Source of the DNA: Pacificitalea sp040119125 | Lineage (GTDB): Bacteria > Pseudomonadota > Alphaproteobacteria > Rhodobacterales > Rhodobacteraceae | NCBI GenBank assembly: GCA_040119125.1 | Contig: JBEDTR010000017.1 | Coordinates: forward strand, 62,001-126,000 | DNA: 64,000 bases | Reading direction: 5' to 3' | The notes under the pieces: model-generated | Database searches by the model: none | What the model saw: only the letters and a program-made list of their open reading frames with translations | What the model was told of the DNA's origin: nothing | Program-made: the position numbers and the translations under genes | Part shown: in pieces, positions 27,019 to 34,846 of the stretch | Layout: every line of letters begins with the position of its first letter | How positions within the stretch are numbered: position 1 is the first letter of the stretch

Positions 27019-27660
27019 ATGCATTCGCTTCACGACACGCCAGCGCAGGCGCCTGCGCTCTATCCCGACCTTCTCTGGAGGCCTCGGGCCGCGTCCAGTC
27101 CGGCCATGCTGCGGCAAAGCTGGGTGCGGCGCTATGATAAGGCGACGCTCGGCACCGGATACGCCACGCCCGCCCGGATCGCCGAGGCGCTTTGCGCGTT
27201 TTTGCCTGATATGAGCCATACAGTGTTGGACTACGATTGTGGCGCAGGCGTGCTTGGACTGGCGCTGCATGCGGGCGGCTGCACCGACATCACCGGCATT
27301 GATCCGTCAGGCGTGTTGCTGGACCGCGCCCGCGCCCGGTGTGTCTATACAGAGCTTCACCATATAGAGCCCGGCCATGAGATGCTGCGCGATGGGCGGT
27401 GGGATGCTATCACCACGGCCGGATCGCTGGGCCTCGGCTCAGTCGGGCCGTGCCAGCTCGACCGCCTGAGCGGCGCGCTCAAGGCCGGGGGCATTCTCGC
27501 GCTTGCCGTGCCGGACTATTGCACCAACGCAGGCACAAGCGCCCGCGCCATCGACGCGACACTCGACACGGGCAAGATGACACTGCTGTTCCGCGAACAT
27601 GGCGCGCATCTGCCAGCGCTCTGTCAGGGCTCTACGGTCTATATCCTGCAAAAATCCTAA
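27019..27660 (+). CDS. class I SAM-dependent methyltransferase
   Basis: A 213-residue methyltransferase. The SAM-binding motif I is VLDYDCGAGVLGLAL and motif II follows as DITGIDPSGVLLD. Substrate is unknown: no second domain or target-recognition element is visible. It begins with ATG 27019 and its stop codon is followed immediately by the gluQ start, so the two are in one transcript. Confidence 0.85.
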   Translation: MHSLHDTPAQAPALYPDLLWRPRAASSPAMLRQSWVRRYDKATLGTGYATPARIAEALCAFLPDMSHTVLDYDCGAGVLGLALHAGGCTDITGIDPSGVLLDRARARCVYTELHHIEPGHEMLRDGRWDAITTAGSLGLGSVGPCQLDRLSGALKAGGILALAVPDYCTNAGTSARAIDATLDTGKMTLLFREHGAHLPALCQGSTVYILQKS

Positions 27661-27661
27661 C

Positions 27662-28510
27662 ATGTTGATTACGCGATTTGCCCCGTCTCCGACCGGGCCG
27701 CTGCATCTGGGTCATGCTTATTCTGCGCTTCTGGCTGCGGATCTGGCCGGTTCGGCGGGGGGAGAATTCCTCCTCCGGATCGAAGATCTGGATCGGGAGC
27801 GGTCCAAACCTAAATGGGAGGAGGCGATCCTTGAGGATTTGCGCTGGCTAGGCATCCACCACCCCCGGCCCGTCTGGCGCCAGTCAGATCGCTTGCCCGC
27901 CTATGACGCGGCTTTGGACAGGCTCGCTGATCTGGACCTGCTCTACCCCTGTTCCTGCAACCGCGCCGAAATCCGCGCTGCGTTGAGCGCTCCGCAGGAA
28001 GGCGACCCGCCACACGGCCCAGACGGGGTGATTTACCCCGGCACCTGTCGGCGGCGGTCCATGCGTGATCGTCAGCCGGGTGACGCCATCCGGCTGGACA
28101 TGAAGAAAGCCTCTGAAGCCATTGCAAGAGAACTAAGTTTTCGCGATGAAGGTGACAGGTGCTTTGGCGATCACTTGGTCGATCCGGCGCAATTGGTCAG
28201 CACAGCAGGCGACATAATCCTCGCACGACGCCAGACGGGCGCCATCGCCTATCATCTGGCGGTTGTGGTGGATGACGCGGCGCAAGGGGTCACATTGGTG
28301 ACCCGTGGTCGTGATCTTTTTGACGCCACGCCCCTGCATGTCGTGTTGCAGCATTTGCTGGCATTGCCAACGCCGCGCTACCACCATCATCGGCTGATCC
28401 GTGACGCGACCGGGAAGCGGCTGGCCAAGCGCCATGATGCCGAAGCGATCCACGTCTACCGCGAGCGCGGGGCGTCACCCTACGAGATCCGCGAAATGGT
28501 CGGGCTCTGA
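27662..28510 (+). CDS. gluQ: glutamyl-queuosine tRNA(Asp) synthetase
   Basis: A 282-residue enzyme that attaches glutamate to queuosine in tRNA(Asp). It is the catalytic core of a glutamyl-tRNA synthetase without the anticodon domain. The HIGH-equivalent is PLHLGHAY, the KMSKS-equivalent is KRLAKRHD, and the zinc site CSCN with YPGTC is intact. ATG 27662 begins one base after the stop of the methyltransferase. The length is the family's usual 290. Confidence 0.94.
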   Translation: MLITRFAPSPTGPLHLGHAYSALLAADLAGSAGGEFLLRIEDLDRERSKPKWEEAILEDLRWLGIHHPRPVWRQSDRLPAYDAALDRLADLDLLYPCSCNRAEIRAALSAPQEGDPPHGPDGVIYPGTCRRRSMRDRQPGDAIRLDMKKASEAIARELSFRDEGDRCFGDHLVDPAQLVSTAGDIILARRQTGAIAYHLAVVVDDAAQGVTLVTRGRDLFDATPLHVVLQHLLALPTPRYHHHRLIRDATGKRLAKRHDAEAIHVYRERGASPYEIREMVGL

Positions 28511-28514
28511 CCGC

Positions 28515-28877
28515 TCAGCTGGCCTCCGGGGCCATCAGTTCGACCTCTGCCCCATCGCGCACCGCAGTGTAGAAACAGGTGCGACGGTTGGTGTGACAGG
28601 CGGGCCCCTCTTGCCGGACCAGCACCAGCAGACAGTCGCGGTCGCAGTCCACGCGCATTTCAATCAGGTGCTGGAGGTGGCCGGAGCTTTCGCCCTTGAC
28701 CCAATAGGCCTGCCGGGAGCGCGACCAATAGGTGACGCGGCCCGTCTCAAGCGTCTTTGTCACGCTCTGCGCGTTCATCCAGGCCATCATCAGGATCTCG
28801 CCACTGGCGGCATCCTGCGCAATTGCCGGGATCAGACCCTGTGCATCATATTTTAGTGTTGCCGGATCAAAGGCCAT
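28515..28877 (-). CDS. hisI: phosphoribosyl-AMP cyclohydrolase
   Basis: A 120-residue metal-dependent enzyme of histidine biosynthesis that opens the adenine ring of PR-AMP. The metal motif DCDRDCLLV and the C-terminal CHTNRRTCFY cysteine-histidine set are complete. The start is ATG 28877, with AAGGA upstream. It is not fused to HisE. It converges on gluQ and is divergent from the next gene. Confidence 0.94.
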   Translation of the reverse strand: MAFDPATLKYDAQGLIPAIAQDAASGEILMMAWMNAQSVTKTLETGRVTYWSRSRQAYWVKGESSGHLQHLIEMRVDCDRDCLLVLVRQEGPACHTNRRTCFYTAVRDGAEVELMAPEAS

Positions 28878-28943
28878 GCGCGGGTTCCTTTTCAAACGCG
28901 GGTGCGTGACCTATCTAGGTCAGGCAAGATGGAAGGGCCAGAA

Positions 28944-29390
28944 ATGAGCACAGATACCGATCTCGTCAACCTCTACTCCGGGCGCATCTTGGCGCTCGCC
29001 GCCGAGATTCCGCATCTGGGTCGCCTTTCCGCCCCCGAAGTCAGCGTCAAGAAGCGCTCGCCGCTCTGTGGCTCCACCATCACCGTCGATCTGGTGATCC
29101 GTGGCGGCCAGATCGTGGAATTCGCACAAGATGTAAAGGCGTGCGCCTTGGGCCAAGCCTCCGCCTCGGTCTTGGGTCAGGTGGTGATTGGCCGAACCCG
29201 CGCCGAGATCGACCATGCCCGCACCGAATTGCGCGCCATGCTGAAACACGACGGCCCCGTTCCCAGCGCCCCCTTTGACGGGTTCGAGGTGTTGCTGCCC
29301 GCGCGCGAGTTCAAAAACCGCCATGCGTCGATCATGCTGGCGCTGGACGCCACCGCCGAAGCCTGCGCCGAGGCCGAAGCGGCTGCTTAA
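28944..29390 (+). CDS. IscU/NifU-like iron-sulfur scaffold homologue with two of three cysteines
   Basis: A 148-residue protein of the IscU/NifU N-terminal fold. The first two ligand cysteines are present, in SPLCGST and VKACALGQ. The third ligand site, HCS in IscU, reads HAS here (NRHASIML), so a full cluster-assembly function is doubtful. ATG 28944 is the probable start. It is divergent from hisI over a 66-base gap. Homologues near hisI are annotated as scaffold proteins in related bacteria. Confidence 0.8.
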   Translation: MSTDTDLVNLYSGRILALAAEIPHLGRLSAPEVSVKKRSPLCGSTITVDLVIRGGQIVEFAQDVKACALGQASASVLGQVVIGRTRAEIDHARTELRAMLKHDGPVPSAPFDGFEVLLPAREFKNRHASIMLALDATAEACAEAEAAA

Positions 29391-29426
29391 TTATTGCAGT
29401 GATCGGAACAGGTTACAGCGGCATTT

Positions 29427-29966
29427 TCATCTAAAAATCTTGGCAAGCCGTGGCAGGCGCGCCTTCTTCAGCAATGCGTAGGGATCACGCGGCGCGTCAT
29501 CAATCCGCGCCGCCTCGGCCACGACAGTCTCCACCGCGCGGGTGACGGCATCAGGATGATGCAGGTGCAGATCGCGTAGCAAGCCATCCGGATCACGACG
29601 TTCCAGCCCCTCTTCGGCCAGAATATGGCGCGGGAAATCGCGGGTGTTCACCGTCACAATCGCATCCGCCGACCCAGCAATAGCCGAGGCCAGCACATGG
29701 ATGTCGGCGGGATCGGGAAGCCACAGCCGCGCGAGATCGCCCTCTCGCGGATGCACCTCCGCGCGGGGCCAATGGGCGCGCAGCAGGGCAATCTCCGCCC
29801 GCGCCTGAGCCTCCCCCGTTGGACCGATCTTGCGCGCAGCCCGCGCCCATTCTTCCAGAATGCGCGGCGACCAAAGCGGGGTGATCAGCCCCTCACGCGC
29901 GACCGCCAGCAGGATTTCCCGCTGAACGGTCGGAAACATGACGCAAGCATCCAGCGTCAGCTTCAC
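29427..29966 (-). CDS. PIN-domain protein (RSP_2648 type)
   Basis: A 179-residue PIN-domain protein, a predicted metal-dependent RNase fold. The four acidic positions are visible: LTLDACVMF, RILEEW, DPADIHVLASA and VTVNTRDFP. There is no antitoxin gene next to it. Its start codon overlaps the stop of the upstream RNA methyltransferase by four bases, so it is co-translated with that enzyme. I infer RNA metabolism and not a toxin-antitoxin role, but this is context only. Confidence 0.85.
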   Translation of the reverse strand: MKLTLDACVMFPTVQREILLAVAREGLITPLWSPRILEEWARAARKIGPTGEAQARAEIALLRAHWPRAEVHPREGDLARLWLPDPADIHVLASAIAGSADAIVTVNTRDFPRHILAEEGLERRDPDGLLRDLHLHHPDAVTRAVETVVAEAARIDDAPRDPYALLKKARLPRLAKIFR

Positions 29967-31195
29967 GCGGTCATCCGAAACACCAATGATTTCAGGTAGC
30001 CGCTTTCGGCCAATTGCGGCAGCAGCGGATGATCGGCGCCAGCAAAACCGGTATGGATCAACTGCGCACGCCGTCCTCCCTTACCGATCCCACGCGCCGA
30101 GGCGTTCCGAAACCGGGTCAGATCAGCTGCGTGCGAGCAAGAGCAAACGCATAGAATGCCGCCCTCGGATACCAGCCCGGCCGCCATACGCGCGATCCGC
30201 TCATAGGCGCGCAAGCCTGCCTCAAGCGCCTGTTTATTCGGGGCAAACGCCGGCGGATCGCAGATCACCACGTCGAACCTTGCGCCCTCTTGGGCCAGTG
30301 CTTCCAACTCGGCAAATGCGTCGCCCTGCCGGGTGGTGAAGGCCGCCGCGTGGCCGCTGGCCTCCGCGCCTTGCTGCGCCAAATCAAGCGCCGGGCCAGA
30401 GCCGTCAACCGCCACCGCACTGACCGCGCCTTGCGACAAGGCAGCCAGCGCAAAACCACCGACATGAGAGAACACGTCCAGCACAGTGCGCCCGCGCGCG
30501 AGCCCCGCAATAAAGGCGTGGTTTGGCCGCTGGTCGTAAAACAGTCCGGTTTTCTGCCCACCATTCAGATCAGCCATGTAGGTGGCGCCGTTCATCGTCA
30601 CCGGCACCGGGGCCGTGACTTCCCCGCGCAGCCAAACAGTCACATCGTCGAGGCCTTCCAGCTTGCGCGCACGTCCGCTGCCGCTTTTCAAAATGGCGGT
30701 AACTCCCGTCACCTCGGTCAGCGCATCCGCCAGCGTTTCGATCATCACATCCGCCCAAGCGGCATTTGGCTGAATCACCGCAGCGTCACCGAACCGGTCA
30801 ATTACAACGCCGGGCAGCCCGTCGGCTTCGGCATGGACCAGCCGGTAGAACGGCGCATCATACAGCTGCTCGCGCAGGTCGAGCGCATGGCGCAGACGCG
30901 TCACCAGCCAATTATGATCAATCTCGGCTTCGGCGTCGAAATCCAGCATCCGTGCTGTGATCTTCGACTCGGCGTTGACGGTCACCGTGCCCATCGGGCG
31001 CCGCTCGGCATCTTCCAGCCGGGCAATCGTGCCGGGCGCCAGGGACTTGGATCGCCGATCGAGCACTAATTCGTCGGAATAAACCCAAGGAAAACCATGT
31101 CGAATGGCCCGCGCCTCGGCCTTGGGGCGCAGGCGCACGGTGGGCCGATCAGGTGCCGGGGAAAGGGGGGCGGGGGTGTGCGCTGCATCTGTCAT
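29963..31195 (-). CDS. class I SAM-dependent 23S rRNA methyltransferase, RlmI-like
   Basis: A 410-residue protein with an N-terminal PUA-type RNA-binding domain (about 20-95, RHGFPWVYSDEL) and a C-terminal Rossmann methyltransferase domain. The SAM motif is TVLDVFSHVGGFAL, and the CDPPAFAPNK motif with DPP follows; the late CVCSCSH segment is also typical. E. coli RlmI makes m5C1962; the exact target here is inferred from family. ATG 31195. It is coupled to the PIN-domain gene. Confidence 0.9.
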   Translation of the reverse strand: MTDAAHTPAPLSPAPDRPTVRLRPKAEARAIRHGFPWVYSDELVLDRRSKSLAPGTIARLEDAERRPMGTVTVNAESKITARMLDFDAEAEIDHNWLVTRLRHALDLREQLYDAPFYRLVHAEADGLPGVVIDRFGDAAVIQPNAAWADVMIETLADALTEVTGVTAILKSGSGRARKLEGLDDVTVWLRGEVTAPVPVTMNGATYMADLNGGQKTGLFYDQRPNHAFIAGLARGRTVLDVFSHVGGFALAALSQGAVSAVAVDGSGPALDLAQQGAEASGHAAAFTTRQGDAFAELEALAQEGARFDVVICDPPAFAPNKQALEAGLRAYERIARMAAGLVSEGGILCVCSCSHAADLTRFRNASARGIGKGGRRAQLIHTGFAGADHPLLPQLAESGYLKSLVFRMTA

Positions 31196-31302
31196 GCCCC
31201 GGCAATAACTGTTTCACGCGCCCGACGGAAGCGCCAAGCGGCCCGCGGGGCATACGCTTTTCAAGCAGCCCGGCGCAGACCCATGACCTGACCCCAGATA
31301 TG

Positions 31303-31325
31303 AAAAAACCCCGGATTGTCCGGGG
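31303..31325 (-). terminator. intrinsic terminator of the DUF1127-like gene
   Basis: On the minus strand CCCCGGA, loop, TCCGGGG is followed by six Ts: a classic Rho-independent terminator. It lies about 78 bases after the micro-protein stop codon. Confidence 0.85.
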
Positions 31326-31402
31326 TCATCTCAGATGGGATCTCGAAAGATCCGGGTATAATCTGCGGCCGATCCGACATCACCGTGCCGGGCCGGTGCA
31401 GC

Positions 31403-31567
31403 TCAGCGTGCGCCGACAGCTGCGCCGAAATTGCCGCGGCTCCGGAGCCATGCCCCGATTTTGCGGATACCGGAGGCAAATGCCTGAGCCCGGAGGATGC
31501 GCGCATCGCGCTCAATAGCAACCATGTCGATCATGCCGTATTCGTCCACGTAATCAGTATGTTTCAT
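31403..31567 (-). CDS. DUF1127-like micro-protein
   Basis: A 54-residue arginine-rich protein starting MKHTDYVDEYG and containing VAIERDARILRAQAFASGIR then KIGAWLRSRG. The last part resembles the DUF1127 helix found in small Rhodobacteraceae proteins (RSP_7527 type), some of which bind RNA or affect sRNA turnover. ATG 31567 follows AAGGATGACATCCCG; the stop at 31403 is followed by a strong terminator, so the gene is likely real and monocistronic. Function is not known from the sequence. Confidence 0.7.
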   Translation of the reverse strand: MKHTDYVDEYGMIDMVAIERDARILRAQAFASGIRKIGAWLRSRGNFGAAVGAR

Positions 31568-31897
31568 CGGGATGTCATCCTTTTCAGAATTTCAGCCCTC
31601 CCTTGCCGATGAAGCTAGGTCATGCAGACGCAGCGTTAAACCGACAGCTTGGAATTGCCGCATTGCAGAAACCGCATGGCTGGGCTTGCCCCGGCCACCC
31701 TGTGCAATCGCTGTCGCTGCTCGTTGAGGCGCAAAATGGGCGCTTGAAATCCCCGCAATCCGCGCTCCATCTTCATCATGCCACGGGACTATCGCCGATC
31801 CATCGCCCCGCTGGCTTCGCACGTTTGTATTGTTAGCGCTAACTCAGTATCATGCGCCGAAAGACACCTGCGTCTTCAGAATCACAGCCAGCGGATC
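31568..31897. promoter_or_regulatory. divergent upstream region of the micro-protein and edd
   Basis: About 330 bases without a credible coding frame. It must contain the promoters of both genes and holds a LacI-type palindrome at 31831-31844. Confidence 0.5.
31831..31844. promoter_or_regulatory. LacI-family operator-like palindrome upstream of edd
   Basis: TGTTAGCGCTAACT contains the perfect 12-base palindrome GTTAGCGCTAAC with a central CG, the hallmark of LacI-family operators. It lies 54 bases before the edd start. I infer repression of edd-eda by an unseen sugar-acid regulator. Confidence 0.65.
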
Positions 31898-33709
31898 ATG
31901 CCAATGCCCCTCGACGCCACCGTCCAGAAAGTCACCCAGCGGATCATCGAGCGCAGTCAGGCGCCACGCCGTACCTATCTCGACCGTATGGCGCGCGCCG
32001 CCGACGAAGGCCCGCGCCGCGCCCATCTGACCTGCGGCAACCAGGCCCATGCCTATGCGGCGATGGGCGAAGATAAGGACAGCCTGGCCACGACGAGCGC
32101 TGGCAACCTTGGGATCGTCACCGCGTATAATGATATGCTGTCCGCGCATCAGCCTTTCGAACGCTATCCGGATGTGATCCGTCAGGCCGCACGGCAGGCG
32201 GGTGGCACGGCACAGGTCGCGGGCGGCGTGCCGGCCATGTGCGATGGCGTGACCCAAGGCCAGGTAGGGATGGAGCTATCGCTGTTTTCGCGCGATGTGA
32301 TCGCCCTCGCCACCGGGGTCGCGCTCAGCCACAACACCTTTGATGCCGCGCTCTATCTGGGTGTCTGCGACAAGATCGTTCCGGGTCTGGTGATCGCCGC
32401 CGCGACCTTCGGCTATCTGCCCGGCATCTTCCTGCCCGCCGGGCCGATGGTCTCGGGCCTGCCCAATGATGAAAAATCCAAGGTGCGCCAACAATTCGCC
32501 ACGGGCGAGGTGGGCCGCGAGGAGCTGATGAAGGCCGAAATGGCGTCCTATCACGGTCCGGGCACCTGCACCTTCTATGGCACGGCGAATTCCAACCAGA
32601 TGCTGATGGAATTCATGGGGCTGCACCTGCCCGGTGCAAGTTTCGTCAATCCCAACACCCCCTTGCGCGACGCGCTGACCGTCGCGGGAACAGAGCGTGC
32701 GTTGCAGATCACCGCGCTCGGCAATGATTACCGCCCCGTGGCGCAAGTGCTGGACGAGAAAGCCTTCGTCAATGGCATGGTCGGCCTGATGGCCACCGGC
32801 GGCTCCACCAACCTGATCTTGCACCTGCCCGCGATGGCACGCGCGGCGGGCGTGATCCTCGATCTGGAAGATTTCTCGGACCTCTCGGCTGTGACGCCGC
32901 TGATGGCCAAGGTCTATCCAAACGGTCTGGCGGATGTGAACCACTTCCATGCCGCAGGCGGGCTGGGCTACATGATCGGCGATCTGCTCGACGAAGGCCT
33001 GCTGCATCCCGATACTAAAACCGTCGCCGGCGATGGTCTTGCCGACTATACGCGGGAGCCGAAAATCGTCGATGGCGCCCTGACCTGGCAGGAGGGCGCG
33101 GGTCATTCGCTCAATGACAAGATCTTGCGCCCCGCGGCCGACCCGTTCCAGAAAACCGGCGGTCTGCGCCAGCTTGACGGCAACCTTGGCCGCGGCGTGA
33201 TGAAGGTCTCCGCCGTCGCGCCCGAACGCCATGTGATCGAAGCGCCCGCGCGTATCTTTCACGATCAAAGCGATGTCAAAGACGCTTTCAAGCGTGGAGA
33301 ATTCACCGCCGACACGGTGGTCGTCGTCCGCTTTCAGGGACCGAAAGCAAACGGCATGCCCGAACTGCACTCCCTCACCCCGACCCTCGCAGTGCTGCAA
33401 GATCGCGGGTTGAAAGTCGCACTTGTCACCGATGGCCGTATGTCCGGCGCATCGGGCAAAGTGCCCTCGGCGATCCATGTCAGCCCTGAGGCCGCAGATG
33501 GCGGCCCGCTCGCACGCCTGCGCGATGGCGATATCGTGCGCGTCGATGCCGTCGAAGGCACGCTGAGCGTGTTGGCGGAGGATTTCGACAGCCGCGAGCC
33601 GGTCACAGCCGATCTCAGCGCCAACAAGTTCGGCATCGGTCGCGAATTGTTCGAGGCATTCCGCCAGAATGTAGGCCCGGCCACCGCCGGCGCAGGCGTC
33701 GTCGTCTGA
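31898..33709 (+). CDS. edd: phosphogluconate dehydratase
   Basis: A 603-residue 4Fe-4S dehydratase of the Entner-Doudoroff pathway that converts 6-phosphogluconate to KDPG. Conserved cysteines lie in VPAMCDGVTQGQ and LGVCDKIVPG; GTCTFYGTANSNQM and RMSGASGKVPSA are diagnostic for the IlvD/Edd family. ATG 31898 and 31904 are both possible starts, six bases apart. It leads eda, 181 bases downstream, behind a LacI-type palindrome. Confidence 0.95.
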   Translation: MPMPLDATVQKVTQRIIERSQAPRRTYLDRMARAADEGPRRAHLTCGNQAHAYAAMGEDKDSLATTSAGNLGIVTAYNDMLSAHQPFERYPDVIRQAARQAGGTAQVAGGVPAMCDGVTQGQVGMELSLFSRDVIALATGVALSHNTFDAALYLGVCDKIVPGLVIAAATFGYLPGIFLPAGPMVSGLPNDEKSKVRQQFATGEVGREELMKAEMASYHGPGTCTFYGTANSNQMLMEFMGLHLPGASFVNPNTPLRDALTVAGTERALQITALGNDYRPVAQVLDEKAFVNGMVGLMATGGSTNLILHLPAMARAAGVILDLEDFSDLSAVTPLMAKVYPNGLADVNHFHAAGGLGYMIGDLLDEGLLHPDTKTVAGDGLADYTREPKIVDGALTWQEGAGHSLNDKILRPAADPFQKTGGLRQLDGNLGRGVMKVSAVAPERHVIEAPARIFHDQSDVKDAFKRGEFTADTVVVVRFQGPKANGMPELHSLTPTLAVLQDRGLKVALVTDGRMSGASGKVPSAIHVSPEAADGGPLARLRDGDIVRVDAVEGTLSVLAEDFDSREPVTADLSANKFGIGRELFEAFRQNVGPATAGAGVVV

Positions 33710-33714
33710 TCCCG

Positions 33715-33759
33715 CATCCCGGCCCGACCGCGTAGATCTGCGGACGGGCCGGGATGTTT
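33715..33759 (+). terminator. long intercistronic hairpin between edd and eda
   Basis: Twelve-base perfect stem CATCCCGGCCCG (33715-33726) with CGGGCCGGGATG (33745-33756), extended inward by CCGC/GCGG and followed by TTTC. It may act as a terminator or as an mRNA-stability element setting the edd:eda ratio. Confidence 0.65.
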
Positions 33760-33890
33760 CAACATGGGCGGTCATCGGCATCCCTGCCTGTTCCGCCCGG
33801 CCAGTTTGGCCCCGCAAACCTTTCAATATGGTAAAAATATCCCCGCCGGAGGCATCGACCTAGGCGGAACAGCCCAAAAAGGATTTCACC

Positions 33891-34532
33891 ATGACCCCTC
33901 AGGACGCAAGCCGCCGCACCGAGGAACTCTGCCGCCGGGCGCCGGTCGTGCCCGTGCTGGTGATCGACGACGCGGCCCATGCCGAAGCGCTGGCGCACGC
34001 GCTGGTCGCGGGCGGCTTGCCCGCGCTGGAGGTAACGCTGCGCACCCCTGCCGCGCTTGACGCGATCCGCGCGATGGCACAGGTGCCGGGCGGGGTCGTG
34101 GGCGCAGGGACGCTTCTCACTCCCGAAGACGTTCGCGCAGCCAAGGCCGCAGGCGCGCAATTCGGCGTATCCCCCGGGGCCACGGACATCCTGCTTCAAG
34201 CCTGTGAAGACGAAGATCTACCGCTTCTGCCCGGTGCCGCCACCGCGACGGAGGCCATGCGCCTGCTGGAGCGCGGCTATACCGCGATGAAATTCTTCCC
34301 CGCCGAAGCATCCGGCGGCGCGCCCGCGCTGAAGGCCATCGGCGCGCCGATCCCGCAGATCAGCTTCTGCCCCACTGGCGGCGTCAGCCTGAAAAACGCC
34401 CGCGATTACCTCAGCTTGCCCAACGTGATGTGCGTAGGTGGCAGCTGGGTCGCGCCCAAGGATAAGGTGCAGGCCGGCGATTGGGATGGGATCGAGGCCC
34501 TCGCCCGGGAGGCCGCCGCACTTACCGCCTGA
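33891..34532 (+). CDS. eda: KDPG/KHG aldolase
   Basis: A 213-residue class I aldolase that splits KDPG to pyruvate and glyceraldehyde 3-phosphate. The Schiff-base lysine is K134 in YTAMKFFPAE; the glutamate in ALEVTLRTPAA and the phosphate-binding PTGGVS segment are present. AAGGA precedes ATG 33891. It pairs with edd, so glucose catabolism here probably runs by the Entner-Doudoroff route. Confidence 0.95.
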   Translation: MTPQDASRRTEELCRRAPVVPVLVIDDAAHAEALAHALVAGGLPALEVTLRTPAALDAIRAMAQVPGGVVGAGTLLTPEDVRAAKAAGAQFGVSPGATDILLQACEDEDLPLLPGAATATEAMRLLERGYTAMKFFPAEASGGAPALKAIGAPIPQISFCPTGGVSLKNARDYLSLPNVMCVGGSWVAPKDKVQAGDWDGIEALAREAAALTA

Positions 34533-34567
34533 CGCCTTGCGCTGACCCAACACCAAACGGTTTTAAG

Positions 34568-34846
34568 CTAGGTCAGCCCGCGTCGCCCGCGCCAGCCGCC
34601 TCGGCGCTGTCCGGGGGCGGGATCGCTGGTCCCCAGTCCTTCCTGAAGCACCGCCGTCATGGGGTGGCGCGGATCGATCTGACCGTATCGTGCCAGCAGA
34701 CGGCGCAGCGCAGGCTGCGCCGCGCCCTCGATGGAAAGCGCCCAATCCATGAAAATGGAACGGCATTCCGCCGCACTGATCCCATCAATGCGATAGGCCT
34801 CGTGGATCAGGCCCTTCGGATCATCGGACTCGCCCAGCGTTTTCAT
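34568..34846 (-). CDS. conserved hypothetical protein linked to glnE
   Basis: A 92-residue protein that I cannot assign to a family. It has an acidic N-terminus, the middle segment CRSIFMDWALSIE and a basic C-terminal tail rich in Gly and Arg. Its start overlaps the glnE stop codon as ATGA, so it is translationally coupled to glnE. Context suggests a link to nitrogen regulation but nothing in the protein proves it. Confidence 0.65.
   Translation of the reverse strand: MKTLGESDDPKGLIHEAYRIDGISAAECRSIFMDWALSIEGAAQPALRRLLARYGQIDPRHPMTAVLQEGLGTSDPAPGQRRGGWRGRRGLT

Noticed and set aside
29427..29966. VapBC-type toxin-antitoxin
   Set aside because: No small antitoxin gene is adjacent; the gene instead overlaps an rRNA methyltransferase gene.
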